Shown here: positions 25,243 to 34,652 of the stretch, in pieces | Numbering within the stretch: position 1 is the first letter of the stretch | How the letters are laid out: every line of letters starts with the position of its first letter | Origin: Marinobacterium jannaschii DSM 6295 | Lineage (GTDB): Bacteria; Pseudomonadota; Gammaproteobacteria; Pseudomonadales; Balneatricaceae | Assembly (NCBI RefSeq): GCF_000620085.1 | Contig: NZ_JHVJ01000003.1 | Coordinates: forward strand, 248,001 to 312,000 | Reading direction: 5' to 3' | DNA length: 64,000 nt | The notes under the pieces: model-generated | The model's database searches: none | What the model was told of the DNA's origin: nothing | The model's input: the letters and a program-made list of their open reading frames with translations, nothing else | Program-made: the position numbers and the translations under genes

Positions 25243-26928
25243 TTGCGAATTAAAAATCAGTTATTAGTAGGGCTATTATTGCTGTTTTGCGGTGCTGGTT
25301 TCGCCTTGTTTCTGACCCTGGGCCTGATTGTGCTGCCAAATGTCGAGCTGTTGGAAAAGCAGGCGCTGATCAAGGATATGGTGCGCGTAAAGAAGCAGCT
25401 TGAATCGACACAGAAGCAGCTTCATGCCTTTGCCCGCGACTATGCCGAGTGGGACGAAACCTACGCCTTTATGGATGATCGGAATGACAGCTTTGCGCAA
25501 TCAAATCTGGTCGCCGGTACCCTTAATGCCGCCAAAGCGGATATTCTGCTGCTGTTTGATCCCGATGGGCAGGCACGCGGCCAGCTTTATAGTCAGGCCG
25601 CAGTGGACCTGCTGGGTGAACTCCGGATTAGCCGCTATCTGCTGGAAGTGCCTGACTCGCCTGATTACGGATTTATCCGGATGGGAGATCAGGTGCTGAT
25701 GTTCGCCCAACAGCCAATTACCGATAGTGACGTGTCGCAGCCTCCCCGGGGCGTTTTGTTCTTCCTGAGATTTGTGGATTCCCAGATGGCCCGGTCCATA
25801 TCGGAAAACCTGGGGTTTGATGTATCACTCTCCATTGGAGACCGAAGTAGTGCCGAAGAACGGATTGAAGTCGGATTTTTCGGGGGCGACCGGAGCCTGG
25901 CATGGCACTCCATAGACCTGCTGCTGGAGCCGAGATTCGTACTCACCATACGTCTCGTGCAGAGCCGGCCGTTTTACGCTGCAGCCTGGGAAACAATGGC
26001 CTGGGCGCTGCTGTCTCTTCTGGTGATGGGCGGGCTGCTGTCCGTCGGTGTTTTCTACTATCTCAACCGCAACCTGGTCAGGCCTATTCAGGCTTTGAAA
26101 CAGCAGGCCGATCACTATGGAGAATCGGGTGATCCGACCATTCTGAAGACGCTTCGCCGCAGCGATGAACTTGGTATGCTGTCCGAAAGCTTCGTCAAAA
26201 TGGCGGCCAGCCTGGAGTCGCATCGGCGCTCGCTGGAAACGGAGCGACAGCAGTACCTTGATGCCAGTTACACCGATGCCTTAACCGGGCTGAAAAACCG
26301 CCGCTTTCTGGATCAGTATCTCAAGGACTGTTTTGCCAGGGGCGGGGCGGATACCTGGTTGTTTGTATTTTTCGATCTCGATCACTTCAAGCATGTAAAC
26401 GACCGCTATGGCCACGATGTGGGGGATATCGCCCTGAAGCAACTGGCCGGGCTGGTGCAAAGTCATAGCCGGGAAGGGGATATTGTCGTCCGCCAGGGCG
26501 GTGAGGAGTTCGTTCTGCTGTGTAACGGTTCCGATCTGGCCCAGGCCCGGCAGATCGTTGAGCGGATTCGGACCGAGGTCTCTGCTTACCTGTTCGGGCC
26601 ACCCGGTCGTGCCTTTCATATGACCTGCTCCCTGGGGTTCTGCCTTCTCAGGCCCGCGCAGTGCATAGAAGATATCAGTGTCTGGTATGAGATGTTGAAA
26701 GCTGCAGACCTGTCACTCTACGGGGCAAAGCGCAGCGGACGTAACACCTGGGTTGGCGTCAGTTGTCAGGACCAGGATGTACTCCGGAAAGACTTCTCTA
26801 AGGTTGATCTTCTGACAGAGGAGGTGGCAGCAGGAGTATTAACCTTGCATAGTTCTCTGCCCCTGGGACAGCCTGTCGACTGGCACAGTGGTGAGGCGCA
26901 GGTCACTAAATCGCTGAACCAGAGCTAG
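25243..26928 (+). CDS. Membrane diguanylate cyclase with CHASE4-type sensor
   Basis: 561 residues. TM1 is at about 8-30 and the extracytoplasmic CHASE4-like domain at about 45-235 (DYAEWDETYAFMDD is its hallmark). TM2 is at about 250-270, then HAMP and a GGDEF domain (about 340-505) with VRQGGEEF. REGD stands five residues before GGEEF, so the inhibitory I-site is present. A 50-residue tail follows. The start is TTG with GGCGG 8 bases upstream; no ATG fits. A TATAAT sits at 25199-25204, about 40 bases ahead, without a good -35. It makes c-di-GMP in response to an external signal. Confidence 0.92.
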   Translation: MRIKNQLLVGLLLLFCGAGFALFLTLGLIVLPNVELLEKQALIKDMVRVKKQLESTQKQLHAFARDYAEWDETYAFMDDRNDSFAQSNLVAGTLNAAKADILLLFDPDGQARGQLYSQAAVDLLGELRISRYLLEVPDSPDYGFIRMGDQVLMFAQQPITDSDVSQPPRGVLFFLRFVDSQMARSISENLGFDVSLSIGDRSSAEERIEVGFFGGDRSLAWHSIDLLLEPRFVLTIRLVQSRPFYAAAWETMAWALLSLLVMGGLLSVGVFYYLNRNLVRPIQALKQQADHYGESGDPTILKTLRRSDELGMLSESFVKMAASLESHRRSLETERQQYLDASYTDALTGLKNRRFLDQYLKDCFARGGADTWLFVFFDLDHFKHVNDRYGHDVGDIALKQLAGLVQSHSREGDIVVRQGGEEFVLLCNGSDLAQARQIVERIRTEVSAYLFGPPGRAFHMTCSLGFCLLRPAQCIEDISVWYEMLKAADLSLYGAKRSGRNTWVGVSCQDQDVLRKDFSKVDLLTEEVAAGVLTLHSSLPLGQPVDWHSGEAQVTKSLNQS

Positions 26929-27006
26929 TCAGGTTTACAGGCGCCAGCCGGAAGTCAGGCTGCCTAAAAGCCGGAGTTAAGATGGCTTGCCTGTCTCTGC
27001 CTCTGC

Positions 27007-29685
27007 CTACGCGGGTTGATAGCCCAGGTGGTGCTGAATGGTTTTCTCGGTCAGCGTCATTGCCTCATCCAGCTCGGCCAGATTGATTGCAGCGATATCG
27101 ATAGTCTCCAGCTGACGTGCGATGTCTGCCAGCTCAGTTGCGCCAATCGAAAGTGCGGCCCCTTTGATACTGTGCGCGGTGCGTTTTACCTCATCATCAT
27201 TGCGACCTTCGAGACTGTCTGCGAGGTCTTGCCGTAGTCCTTTGAGTTCAGTCAGATACATAGTTGCCAGCTGGTCAACCGGCAACTGTACATTCTGGCT
27301 CAGCTCTTCGAGTACGCTCATTTCCATTTGAGTCTCCATATTATGTTTCGGGGCAGACGCGGTACTAACTTTAGAGCCTCGGCGGTAGGCTAACTCCATG
27401 TCTGGCAGGTGTTGAGTGAGTATGCGGTTTAAGCTTAGTCTATCCAGCGGCTTAATCAGCAGGTCATCTATCCCGCAGCTCAGTGCTTTTCGGTAACTCT
27501 CACTCATCGCATCCGCTGTCAGGGCGATAATGGGCACCTTCGAACCGTCCTTCTCTTCCATTGCCCTTATCTGGCGGGTTGCCTCAAAGCCATCCATGAT
27601 AGGCATGCGCAGATCCATCAGCACAAGGTCCGGCTTCTGGCGTAACCACTGTTCTACGGCTTCAGCACCGTTATTCGCCAGTGAGAACCTCAGCCCCAGA
27701 GAGTCGAGCATGCCGCAGACTACAAACTGGTTGGCTTCGACATCTTCAACCACCAATACATGCCCCTGCAGTCTGGGCAGTTTTTTTGCCAGTGGGGAGA
27801 GGTTCTGCTGATTCTGGGGGATCACCAGGGGGCGCTCCTCAGGTGAATCAGGAAAGCGGGCAATACAGTGTTCGGCCATTGTCAGCAGGTCCTGATGGGG
27901 CAGCGGCAGTCTGGCATAGCCTGTAGCACCGCTGTGCTTCGCCCTCAGGTAGTCGTTGATACTGTATTCGGCCGCCAGCAGCATCACCGGTGGCGAGTCA
28001 GGCTGCTGCTCTTTGAGGCTCTTAACAAAGCTGAATCCATCGTGCTCGGGCGGACAGTGGTTAAATATGATCAGGCCGTAGTGGGCGGCATCCTGGGTAA
28101 CGGATTGCAGTGCCTGTTCTGTGCTATCAAGATGTTCGATGCGGGCTCCATGCGTTTGCAGCAGGCTTTGCTGGGCCTTGTCCGGGGTGGGCGATATCAG
28201 CAGAATGGTGCCGGCCTGGCTGAACTCACCCCGATAGCGGCTGGTTGTTGCGGCGGTAACCGGCAGTTTCAGTTCGCAGCTAAACAGCCTCTCTGCTGAG
28301 CGGTGATTTTCCAGTGTGCCGCAGAGCAGGCTGATAAGTTTGTCGCAGACAGACTTTTTGATATTGACCCTGTGCTGCGATAGATAGTCGTCGACCTGGC
28401 GGCTGTCTCGTTCGATGCTCAGTGGCTCTGCTCTGCCTGAAGGATAACTCTCACTGCTGTCCTGCAAGGTTATGGACAGCGACCGCGGCTCATTCATGCC
28501 AATGGCGAGGCGAATCTCTCCCTGTCGGGTTTGCAGCAGCGAGCGGTTCAGCATATAGGAGATGATCTGCATCAGTCGTCGCTGGTCGGACACAATATTG
28601 GTTGGGCAGCCGGGTAAAAAGACACAGCAGAGTCTGACGCCCGACCGGTCAGCCAGGGGCTTCAGTTCGAAAATCAGTTGTTGTAGCGCCCTTTGCAAAT
28701 TAAATGACTGGTAATTCAGTTCGAGCCGGTTGCTGTTGAGTTCAGTCAGATCCAGTATGTCGTCCAGAAGCAATTTGAGCTCACTACCTGACTTCGACAG
28801 TATTTCAATCTGCTGGCGTCGGGAGCCGTTCAGCGATGTGGATGAGAGCAGCTCTGCGATTCCAAGGATTGCATTCAGCGGCGTGCGAATTTCATGGCTG
28901 ATGACTGCGAGAAATTCGTTGGTTGAGATCTCCTTGCGGACACCTTTCTGGCGCAGTGCGTTGGAGCGTTCGATAAGCAACCCTGCCGCAAGCATCGAAA
29001 TCGAGAGTATATTCAGCAGTAGCAGGAAGTTCCGGCTTTGCTCTGCTGTCGGGCCATTATCCGCGGCATAGAGCCATTGCGATGTTGCCAGCAGTAGGAT
29101 TGCCGATAACAGCAGATACTCCAGTGGTTTGTCCTGCCAGCGAACCGTGACAATCAACGTAAGGGCGCTGGTGCAATACAGTGCCAGGGGCAGGTAGACG
29201 CTGATGCGGTGCACTGTTACGGAGTCTGCGGTAAACAGGTTGGGTATAAACAGGGTGATCGATGAGATCAGCGCGGCGGCCAATATCCCGATAGTACTCA
29301 ACAGGCTGTTGGGTAGTGAGGATTGTGTTGGAAACAAGAGGCTCAAAAGCAGCGTGATGCTAAAACAGATCGGGGTGATAAAGCTGATCCAGCCGGCGGG
29401 CGGAGGCAGCTGATAAGCGGTTGTTGCCAGAAACAGGTCGAAAAAACTCAGCGTGGCCGTAATAACCAACGTCAGTGCCAGCCCGGTCAGCAGCGGATTC
29501 TGCAGCGACCTCCTGCAGAGCAGGGCAAGCGTTGCGGTGATGCTGAAGACGGTTGCAAGCAGCGCACTGAGAACATTAGTGCCGCTCAGGTTTAAGGGAA
29601 GAAACAGCAGGGTTTCTGTCTGAGTCGCTAAAAGCAGGAGTATGGGGGCGGCTATCGGTAATATTGTGCGCAGGCTTTGTTTCAT
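27007..29685 (-). CDS. Hybrid sensor kinase with degenerate ATPase domain (pseudokinase-like)
   Basis: 892 residues. About seven membrane helices fill residues 8-235 (7TM-type sensor). HisKA has H264 in VISHEIRTPLNAI. The ATPase region is eroded: the N-box reads MLNRSLLQT (Arg where Asn is expected), the G1 box DSSES replaces DTGIG, and no GxGLGL G2 box is present. Receiver 1 lacks the Asp (FNHCPPEHDG) and the switch Lys. Receiver 2 is intact (LMDLRMPIMDG, KPL). The C-terminal Hpt has HSIKGAA. It cannot plausibly autophosphorylate, so it may relay or sequester phosphate from another kinase. It is convergent with the diguanylate cyclase at 25243. Confidence 0.9.
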   Translation of the reverse strand: MKQSLRTILPIAAPILLLLATQTETLLFLPLNLSGTNVLSALLATVFSITATLALLCRRSLQNPLLTGLALTLVITATLSFFDLFLATTAYQLPPPAGWISFITPICFSITLLLSLLFPTQSSLPNSLLSTIGILAAALISSITLFIPNLFTADSVTVHRISVYLPLALYCTSALTLIVTVRWQDKPLEYLLLSAILLLATSQWLYAADNGPTAEQSRNFLLLLNILSISMLAAGLLIERSNALRQKGVRKEISTNEFLAVISHEIRTPLNAILGIAELLSSTSLNGSRRQQIEILSKSGSELKLLLDDILDLTELNSNRLELNYQSFNLQRALQQLIFELKPLADRSGVRLCCVFLPGCPTNIVSDQRRLMQIISYMLNRSLLQTRQGEIRLAIGMNEPRSLSITLQDSSESYPSGRAEPLSIERDSRQVDDYLSQHRVNIKKSVCDKLISLLCGTLENHRSAERLFSCELKLPVTAATTSRYRGEFSQAGTILLISPTPDKAQQSLLQTHGARIEHLDSTEQALQSVTQDAAHYGLIIFNHCPPEHDGFSFVKSLKEQQPDSPPVMLLAAEYSINDYLRAKHSGATGYARLPLPHQDLLTMAEHCIARFPDSPEERPLVIPQNQQNLSPLAKKLPRLQGHVLVVEDVEANQFVVCGMLDSLGLRFSLANNGAEAVEQWLRQKPDLVLMDLRMPIMDGFEATRQIRAMEEKDGSKVPIIALTADAMSESYRKALSCGIDDLLIKPLDRLSLNRILTQHLPDMELAYRRGSKVSTASAPKHNMETQMEMSVLEELSQNVQLPVDQLATMYLTELKGLRQDLADSLEGRNDDEVKRTAHSIKGAALSIGATELADIARQLETIDIAAINLAELDEAMTLTEKTIQHHLGYQPA

Positions 29686-29804
29686 ACACCTTCCCTGGTG
29701 AGTCGAATCAGAATGCTGAATCCACCCAGCCGGGTGAACTCTCCTTGCGGTTGCTGCTGCCTACGGCAGAGGATGGCTCAATCTGCCATCGCCGCCCTGA
29801 TAAT

Positions 29805-29856
29805 TAGTTTATCCTAATATAGAGCGTTCGGTCGCCCGGTAAGAATAGTTTATCCT
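29805..29856. repeat. Two direct repeats upstream of the pseudokinase gene
   Basis: TAGTTTATCCT occurs at 29805-29815 and 29846-29856, 41 bp apart (about four helical turns). They lie in the 315-bp gap between the two kinase genes, which holds nothing else I recognise. Possibly binding sites for a regulator of the gene at 27007. Confidence 0.45.
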
Positions 29857-30000
29857 TCGCCCGAGTGCAGGTTGCTTACCTGATTTTTTGTGGTTTTATC
29901 CTTTTGTGTCGTCTTTTTCCTGCATTTAGCCGGAAATTTGCGTGCAGTGCCTGTTTTTCAGTAAGTCGTACGCGGTCAGCCTGTGGGCGGTTCGCCGGGT

Positions 30001-32139
30001 CTATTCCTGCGCAATTAAGCGTTGATTGGTACGTTCGACCGACGACAGGCGATCGAGTATGCCGCTCAGTTTGTCGTCGCTTTTGCCGTTATGTTCGGCC
30101 TTGCTGGGTAACCAGACGGTAAAGCAGGTGCCTGCCCCCGGGGTCGATTCGACACTGATATCGCCCCCGTGTCGCCTGATCAGGCCATAGCTGACGGACA
30201 GTCCCAGCCCGGAGCCGCTTTTCTTGGTGGTAAAGAAAGGATCAAAGATCTGTTTCAGATTCTCGGCGGCAATGCCGGAGCCGCTGTCGCTGACCTGGAC
30301 GCTGGCGCCGATCAGTTGATGATTGTCGTCAAACCAGTCGCGGGTGATCAGACGGATCTGTCCGGGCCCTCCGAGCGCATGAATGGCATTGAGTATCAGG
30401 TTGACCAGTACCTGCTGAATCTGCTGTGGGTTTACTTCTACAGAGGCGTTGGCGTTGCATTGCAGGACGGCCTCGGCCTGGTGTTTATCCAGTGCATGGC
30501 GCACCAGCTGCAGAGTATCGGTTACCACCTGGTTGATGCTGAGAGACTCAAAGCTGTCCATCTGTCGAGAGGGCCTGCTGTACTGAAGCAGGTTGTTGAT
30601 CAGTGAACGAATGCGGTAGACCTGATCGATAATGGCATCGATTTCGGCCTGAACCGGCTCGGCATTTTCCTGCAGTTCTGCGGAAATCAGGTCAATATTG
30701 CCGAGAATCACCGCCGCCGGATTATTGATCTCGTGGGCGATGCCGGCTGTCAGTTCTCCCAGGGCGGCGAGCTTTTCCTTATCCAGCAGGCTGCGACGGG
30801 TGTTTTTCAGCAGCCGGATATGCTGTTTCAGCGCTTCGGTGCGTCGACGCAGGGAGCGCGTACGCCGCTCTACGGTGGCTTCCAGCAGATCGTTGGCGTG
30901 GCGGATCTCGCGCTCGCGCTGTTCCAGCAGTTCCAGCATGGCATCAAACTGGCGCGCCAGTTCGGTCAGTTCATCGTCACTGTGCAACGGGCCGATTCTC
31001 GGTTCCATATTGCCGTCGCGTACAGCGCGTACCACGGCCTGGATCTGCAGCAGCGGTTTCAGCAGCAGGCGGGTGTGATTCAGCACGACTATGCTGGCGA
31101 CCAGCATGATCAGGGCGATCATCAGGGCGGCTTCCAGCAGGGAACGGTAGTAGATCGCGGTAAAGGGGGCTTCATTGAAGCCGGCGTAGATCATGCCGAT
31201 CTTGCGCTGATTGAAATCCATGATCGGCTTGTAGGCGGAGATATACCAGTCATTGACGACAAAAGCCCGGTCTATCCAGGTGTCACCGGCCAGCAGTACC
31301 CGCTGCTTAACCTCATCGGATACCCGGGTGCCGATCGCCCGGCGGGTTGTGCTGAAGGAGCCGTTCTGAGCATCGTTAAGTGTGTGTGGCACATTGGTGC
31401 TGATACGGACATCATCCAGGAACAGGGTGACGGTACCGAGGCCGCCCGGAGGCAGGCTTCCCGCGCCGTAGACCAGATCCCGGATCTTATCGACGCTGGC
31501 AGTGGTATTGTTCAGCAGCAGGCCCGAATCCAGCACACCCAGAGGCTCTCCCTCAGCACTCATCACCGGATGAAGGGCGCGAAGCACCATGCCGCGCTGC
31601 TCGCGGATCTGAGGGGTTGGGGCTGCGTGGGGCGTTTCGATCAGTTGGATATCCGCTTGTGCGGCCAGTCCCGGGCGGATCTGCTGCAGTTCCTCGGGGC
31701 TGTGAACCGAGAAACCACTGCGGGATTTACCTTGCATCAGTTCGGGCAGTACCTGTTGCAGGGAGTTTCCTGTCAGTTCGGTGAGCCGGGGCCGTGGGAT
31801 AAATCGCAGAAAGCTCAGTTGGTGCTGTTGCCGGATCTGTTCCAGCTCCCGCCCCAACCGGATAAGATTATTGTCCCTGAGGTGGGGGTAAACGCGGTAG
31901 CTGCCGGCGATCTGCCGGAGGGTAGCCAGTTGCTCCTTTTGCACCAGTTGCAGGAAGCTGTCGGTGACAGCGAGGTCTGCGCTGACTTTCATATACAGCT
32001 GACGGTCGCTGTAGCTGTTGGTCCAGTAAGCCGCCATGATGGCAATGCCAATGGCCGTCACCAGCAGGGGTAACAGGGTCAGGAACAGCAGCTTGTTGCG
32101 CAGGCTTCGGTTGCCGGGCCACTTTAGCAGACGGTTCAT
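30001..32139 (-). CDS. Sensor histidine kinase with periplasmic Cache-type domain
   Basis: 712 residues. TM1 is at about 17-38, a large double-Cache-like periplasmic region runs from about 40 to 330, and TM2 is at about 338-358. HAMP, a coiled coil and HisKA (GIAHEINNPAAVILG) follow. The HATPase has NLILNAIHA, DSGSGI and GSGLGLSVS. It is the NtrB/DctB-like class that pairs with sigma-54 activators. Its start overlaps the stop of the activator gene by 4 bp, so they form one operon. The Cache domain usually binds small organic acids or amines; formate or a related carboxylate is a guess from the neighbouring regulon. Confidence 0.93.
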   Translation of the reverse strand: MNRLLKWPGNRSLRNKLLFLTLLPLLVTAIGIAIMAAYWTNSYSDRQLYMKVSADLAVTDSFLQLVQKEQLATLRQIAGSYRVYPHLRDNNLIRLGRELEQIRQQHQLSFLRFIPRPRLTELTGNSLQQVLPELMQGKSRSGFSVHSPEELQQIRPGLAAQADIQLIETPHAAPTPQIREQRGMVLRALHPVMSAEGEPLGVLDSGLLLNNTTASVDKIRDLVYGAGSLPPGGLGTVTLFLDDVRISTNVPHTLNDAQNGSFSTTRRAIGTRVSDEVKQRVLLAGDTWIDRAFVVNDWYISAYKPIMDFNQRKIGMIYAGFNEAPFTAIYYRSLLEAALMIALIMLVASIVVLNHTRLLLKPLLQIQAVVRAVRDGNMEPRIGPLHSDDELTELARQFDAMLELLEQREREIRHANDLLEATVERRTRSLRRRTEALKQHIRLLKNTRRSLLDKEKLAALGELTAGIAHEINNPAAVILGNIDLISAELQENAEPVQAEIDAIIDQVYRIRSLINNLLQYSRPSRQMDSFESLSINQVVTDTLQLVRHALDKHQAEAVLQCNANASVEVNPQQIQQVLVNLILNAIHALGGPGQIRLITRDWFDDNHQLIGASVQVSDSGSGIAAENLKQIFDPFFTTKKSGSGLGLSVSYGLIRRHGGDISVESTPGAGTCFTVWLPSKAEHNGKSDDKLSGILDRLSSVERTNQRLIAQE

Positions 32140-33524
32140 GCCGGTTGTCCGGTGTCTGCGACCGCCTGCCAGGCTGCCAGTTTGCGATCCAGCGTTTTGC
32201 GTGAAACCCCGAGCGCGCGGGCGGCGGATGACTTATTGCCCTGATGTTGTTCCAGCGTTCTTAAAATCTGGTATTTCTCCAGTTTTTCCAGGCTCCAGCC
32301 ATCGAAGCAGTCGTTTGATGCCGGCTCACTCGCGGCATTCGCTTCGTTAAAGTACTCAGCCGGTAACTTGCTCAGCAGGATGCAGCGCTCGATCAGGTTT
32401 TTCAGCTCACGGATATTGCCGGGCCAGGGATAATGCTGCAGAGCCAGCAAGTCGTCGTGACTGAAAGGGATCGCCGGTAATCCCAGCTCGCGAGATAACT
32501 TGGCGGAAAAGTGGTGTACCAGCTGGGGTATATCCTCTTTGCGATCACGCAACGGTGGCAGGGTAATGCTGAGCACATTGAGGCGGTAGTAGAGGTCTTC
32601 GCGGAAGCGACCGGCTGCTACTTCCTCCTTAAGATCACGATTGGTCGCGGCGATAATCCGCACATCAATAGTGGTTTCCTGTTCGCTGCCCACCGGTCGT
32701 ACCGCCTTCAGCTCCAGTGCCCGGAGTAGCTTAGCCTGCATCAGCAACGGCATTTCGCCGACTTCATCCAGGAACAGGGTGCCTCCGCTGGCAAAGTTAA
32801 ACAGGCCGTCGCGTGCCTTGTTGGCACCGGTAAAAGCCCCTTTGGTGTGTCCAAACAGCTCCGCTTCCAGCAGATCCGGGGCGATCGCCCCGCAGTTAAC
32901 CGGTACAAATGCCCCCTGACGCTTGCTGAGCTGGTGTAGCTGGCGTGCGGCCAGTTCCTTGCCCGTACCGGACTCGCCCTCGATCATCACCGCTGAAGGC
33001 GTCGGGGCGACGCGCTGAATCACCTCCTGAACCTGGGTAATAGCGCTGCTGGTGCCGATCATCTGGCTGGTCGGAAATGCCTGTTCGACTTCACGCTGCA
33101 GTACGAAGTTGGCGCGGCTGATGGCGCGCCTGTGCAGGCAGCGTTCGACAGCATTCATCATCTGCTCGAGCCGGAAGGGCTTGAGAATAAAGTCCGCAGC
33201 GCCTAAGCGCAGGGCGTTAATCGCTGTTTCCAGATCGGCATAGGCGGTCATAAAAATAACGTCACTACTGCCATCTCCCGGCTGCAGGGCCTCATGCCAC
33301 TCCATGCCGGAGCGGCCGGGCAGCTTGATATCGACAATCAACAGGTCGAAATGACAGCGTTTACGTAACTCCTCCGCCTCTTCGACGCTTCCCGCTACCT
33401 CGACCAGCGCAAAACGTTTGCCCAGTGCTTTTTGCAGAAAGCTCCGCATGCCCGCTTCGTCATCGACGATCAGTACAGATACGGCGGGGGTGCCGGCGGA
33501 TGGGAAATTCTGATCGCTGTGCAT
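32136..33524 (-). CDS. Sigma-54-dependent response regulator (NtrC family)
   Basis: 462 residues. The receiver (about 10-125) has [13 protein letters not shown]. The AAA+ domain (about 150-385) has Walker A GESGTGKE, sigma-54-contacting GAFTGA (in KGAFTGANK), Walker [11 protein letters not shown] and an R-finger. A Fis-type helix-turn-helix ends the protein ([19 protein letters not shown]). GGAG precedes the ATG. It is first in the operon with its kinase. The 310-bp gap shared with tupA holds the dyad elements and a sigma-54 promoter facing tupA, so this protein is the best candidate to bind them. Confidence 0.95.
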   Translation of the reverse strand: MHSDQNFPSAGTPAVSVLIVDDEAGMRSFLQKALGKRFALVEVAGSVEEAEELRKRCHFDLLIVDIKLPGRSGMEWHEALQPGDGSSDVIFMTAYADLETAINALRLGAADFILKPFRLEQMMNAVERCLHRRAISRANFVLQREVEQAFPTSQMIGTSSAITQVQEVIQRVAPTPSAVMIEGESGTGKELAARQLHQLSKRQGAFVPVNCGAIAPDLLEAELFGHTKGAFTGANKARDGLFNFASGGTLFLDEVGEMPLLMQAKLLRALELKAVRPVGSEQETTIDVRIIAATNRDLKEEVAAGRFREDLYYRLNVLSITLPPLRDRKEDIPQLVHHFSAKLSRELGLPAIPFSHDDLLALQHYPWPGNIRELKNLIERCILLSKLPAEYFNEANAASEPASNDCFDGWSLEKLEKYQILRTLEQHQGNKSSAARALGVSRKTLDRKLAAWQAVADTGQPA

Positions 33525-33567
33525 AGGAGTCTCCGGAGATAACGCGGGCTGACAGGTTAGCGGGTCA

Positions 33568-33626
33568 GGTCAGTCGCTGGTGGGACATTTTGTCCTGTTG
33601 GTTGTTGTGGTTGGACATTATGGCCT
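33568..33626. promoter_or_regulatory. Predicted enhancer-binding sites upstream of tupA
   Basis: GGTCAGTCG (33568-33576), five bases, then GGGACA-TTT-TGTCCT (33582-33596). A weaker dyad TGGACA-TTA-TGGCCT is at 33612-33626. The two dyads start exactly 30 bp apart, placing them on the same DNA face. The first copies the arrangement at 22829-22856. They lie about 180-215 bp upstream of the predicted tupA start, a usual range for enhancer-binding proteins. Confidence 0.78.
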
Positions 33627-33776
33627 GTTTTTGAGGGGGCGCATCATACGACCATTGGATACCTTTGGGCAAACTGCCGCTTGAAATCCGCCTTTAGTCG
33701 GTCATTTTGAGCCGGATTTGCTGAGATCGGTGAAGCAACTGCGCGTGATTGCACGACCGATCCGCATATTATGAAT

Positions 33777-33792
33777 TGGCATTCATATTGCT
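33777..33792 (+). promoter_or_regulatory. Sigma-54 promoter for tupA
   Basis: TGGCATT-CATA-TTGCT: exact GG-N10-GC spacing and 10 of 12 consensus bases (TGGCA and TTGCT complete). The predicted start near 33802 leaves a 30-base leader to the tupA ATG. Confidence 0.8.
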
Positions 33793-33833
33793 GTACTTAG
33801 TGCATCGGTAACGGGATCTTAAGGAATCTGACA

Positions 33834-34643
33834 ATGAAGAAATGGATGAAAGGGTTGTTGTCTGCGACTGTACTGTCGCTCTCTGTAGCACAGGCGGTCG
33901 CTGGGGAAACCGTTGTCCGTCTGGCCACCACCACCAGTACCTACAACTCGGGGCTTCTGGATGTACTGTTGCCGGTTTTTGAGCAGAAACACCAAACCCG
34001 GATTCATGTAATCGCCGTCGGAACCGGCAAGGCTTTGCGAATGGGACGCGCTGGCGATGTCGATCTGGTGATGACCCATGCGCCGGGGGCCGAGAAAAAG
34101 TTTGTAGATGAGGGTTTCGGTATCAACGCCCGCAGCCTGATGTATAACGATTTCGTCCTGGTCGGGCCTGCGCAGGACCCGGCCGGACTTAAGTCGGCGA
34201 ACTCGGTCGCCGATGCAATGGCACGCATCGCGTCCGGCAACGCGGTGTTTGTTTCCCGCGGAGATGATTCCGGTACCCATAAGAAAGAGACCGGCCTATG
34301 GCATAAGGCATCGGTCACACCCACATTCAGCAGCTACCGAGAGGTGGGGCAGGGGATGGGTAAAGTGCTGCAGATCGCCGATGAACTCAACGGTTACACT
34401 CTGACAGACCGTGGCACTTGGCTGGCCTATGAAGACCGTTTGCAGCTGAAGCTGGTATTTGAAGGCGATAAGGCGCTGTTTAATCCCTATCAGGTGATTC
34501 TGGTGAATCCGGAGCTACATAAAGGCTTAAACACGCTGGGGGCGGAAAACCTGCAGCGCTGGCTGATCTCTGAGGAAGGCCAGAAGCTGATTGGCGACTT
34601 CCGCATCAAGGGTAAGGCGCTATTCCACGCATCGGCCAGCTAA
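33834..34643 (+). CDS. tupA: Tungstate ABC transporter, periplasmic binding protein
   Basis: 269 residues with a signal peptide (cleavage near AVAGET). The mature protein opens with the TupA signature TTTSTYNSGLL, then VGTGKALRMGRAGDVDL, and later SRGDDSGTHKKE, the residues that cradle the oxyanion in TupA/WtpA-like proteins. TupA binds tungstate far better than molybdate in studied examples. AAGGA stands 8 bases upstream of the ATG. It is the first gene of a six-gene operon with tupB, tupC, mobA, moeA and moaA and follows a sigma-54 promoter. Confidence 0.95.
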   Translation: MKKWMKGLLSATVLSLSVAQAVAGETVVRLATTTSTYNSGLLDVLLPVFEQKHQTRIHVIAVGTGKALRMGRAGDVDLVMTHAPGAEKKFVDEGFGINARSLMYNDFVLVGPAQDPAGLKSANSVADAMARIASGNAVFVSRGDDSGTHKKETGLWHKASVTPTFSSYREVGQGMGKVLQIADELNGYTLTDRGTWLAYEDRLQLKLVFEGDKALFNPYQVILVNPELHKGLNTLGAENLQRWLISEEGQKLIGDFRIKGKALFHASAS

Positions 34644-34652
34644 GCGTCAGCA

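Noticed and set aside
26866-26880. GGGACA-GCC-TGTCGA as another regulator site
   Set aside because: Inside the diguanylate cyclase coding end, the right arm matches only 4 of 6 bases, and there is no GGTCAGTCG next to it.
30733-32073. 446-aa open frame opposite the Cache sensor kinase
   Set aside because: Shadow of the kinase; no family features and no ribosome site.
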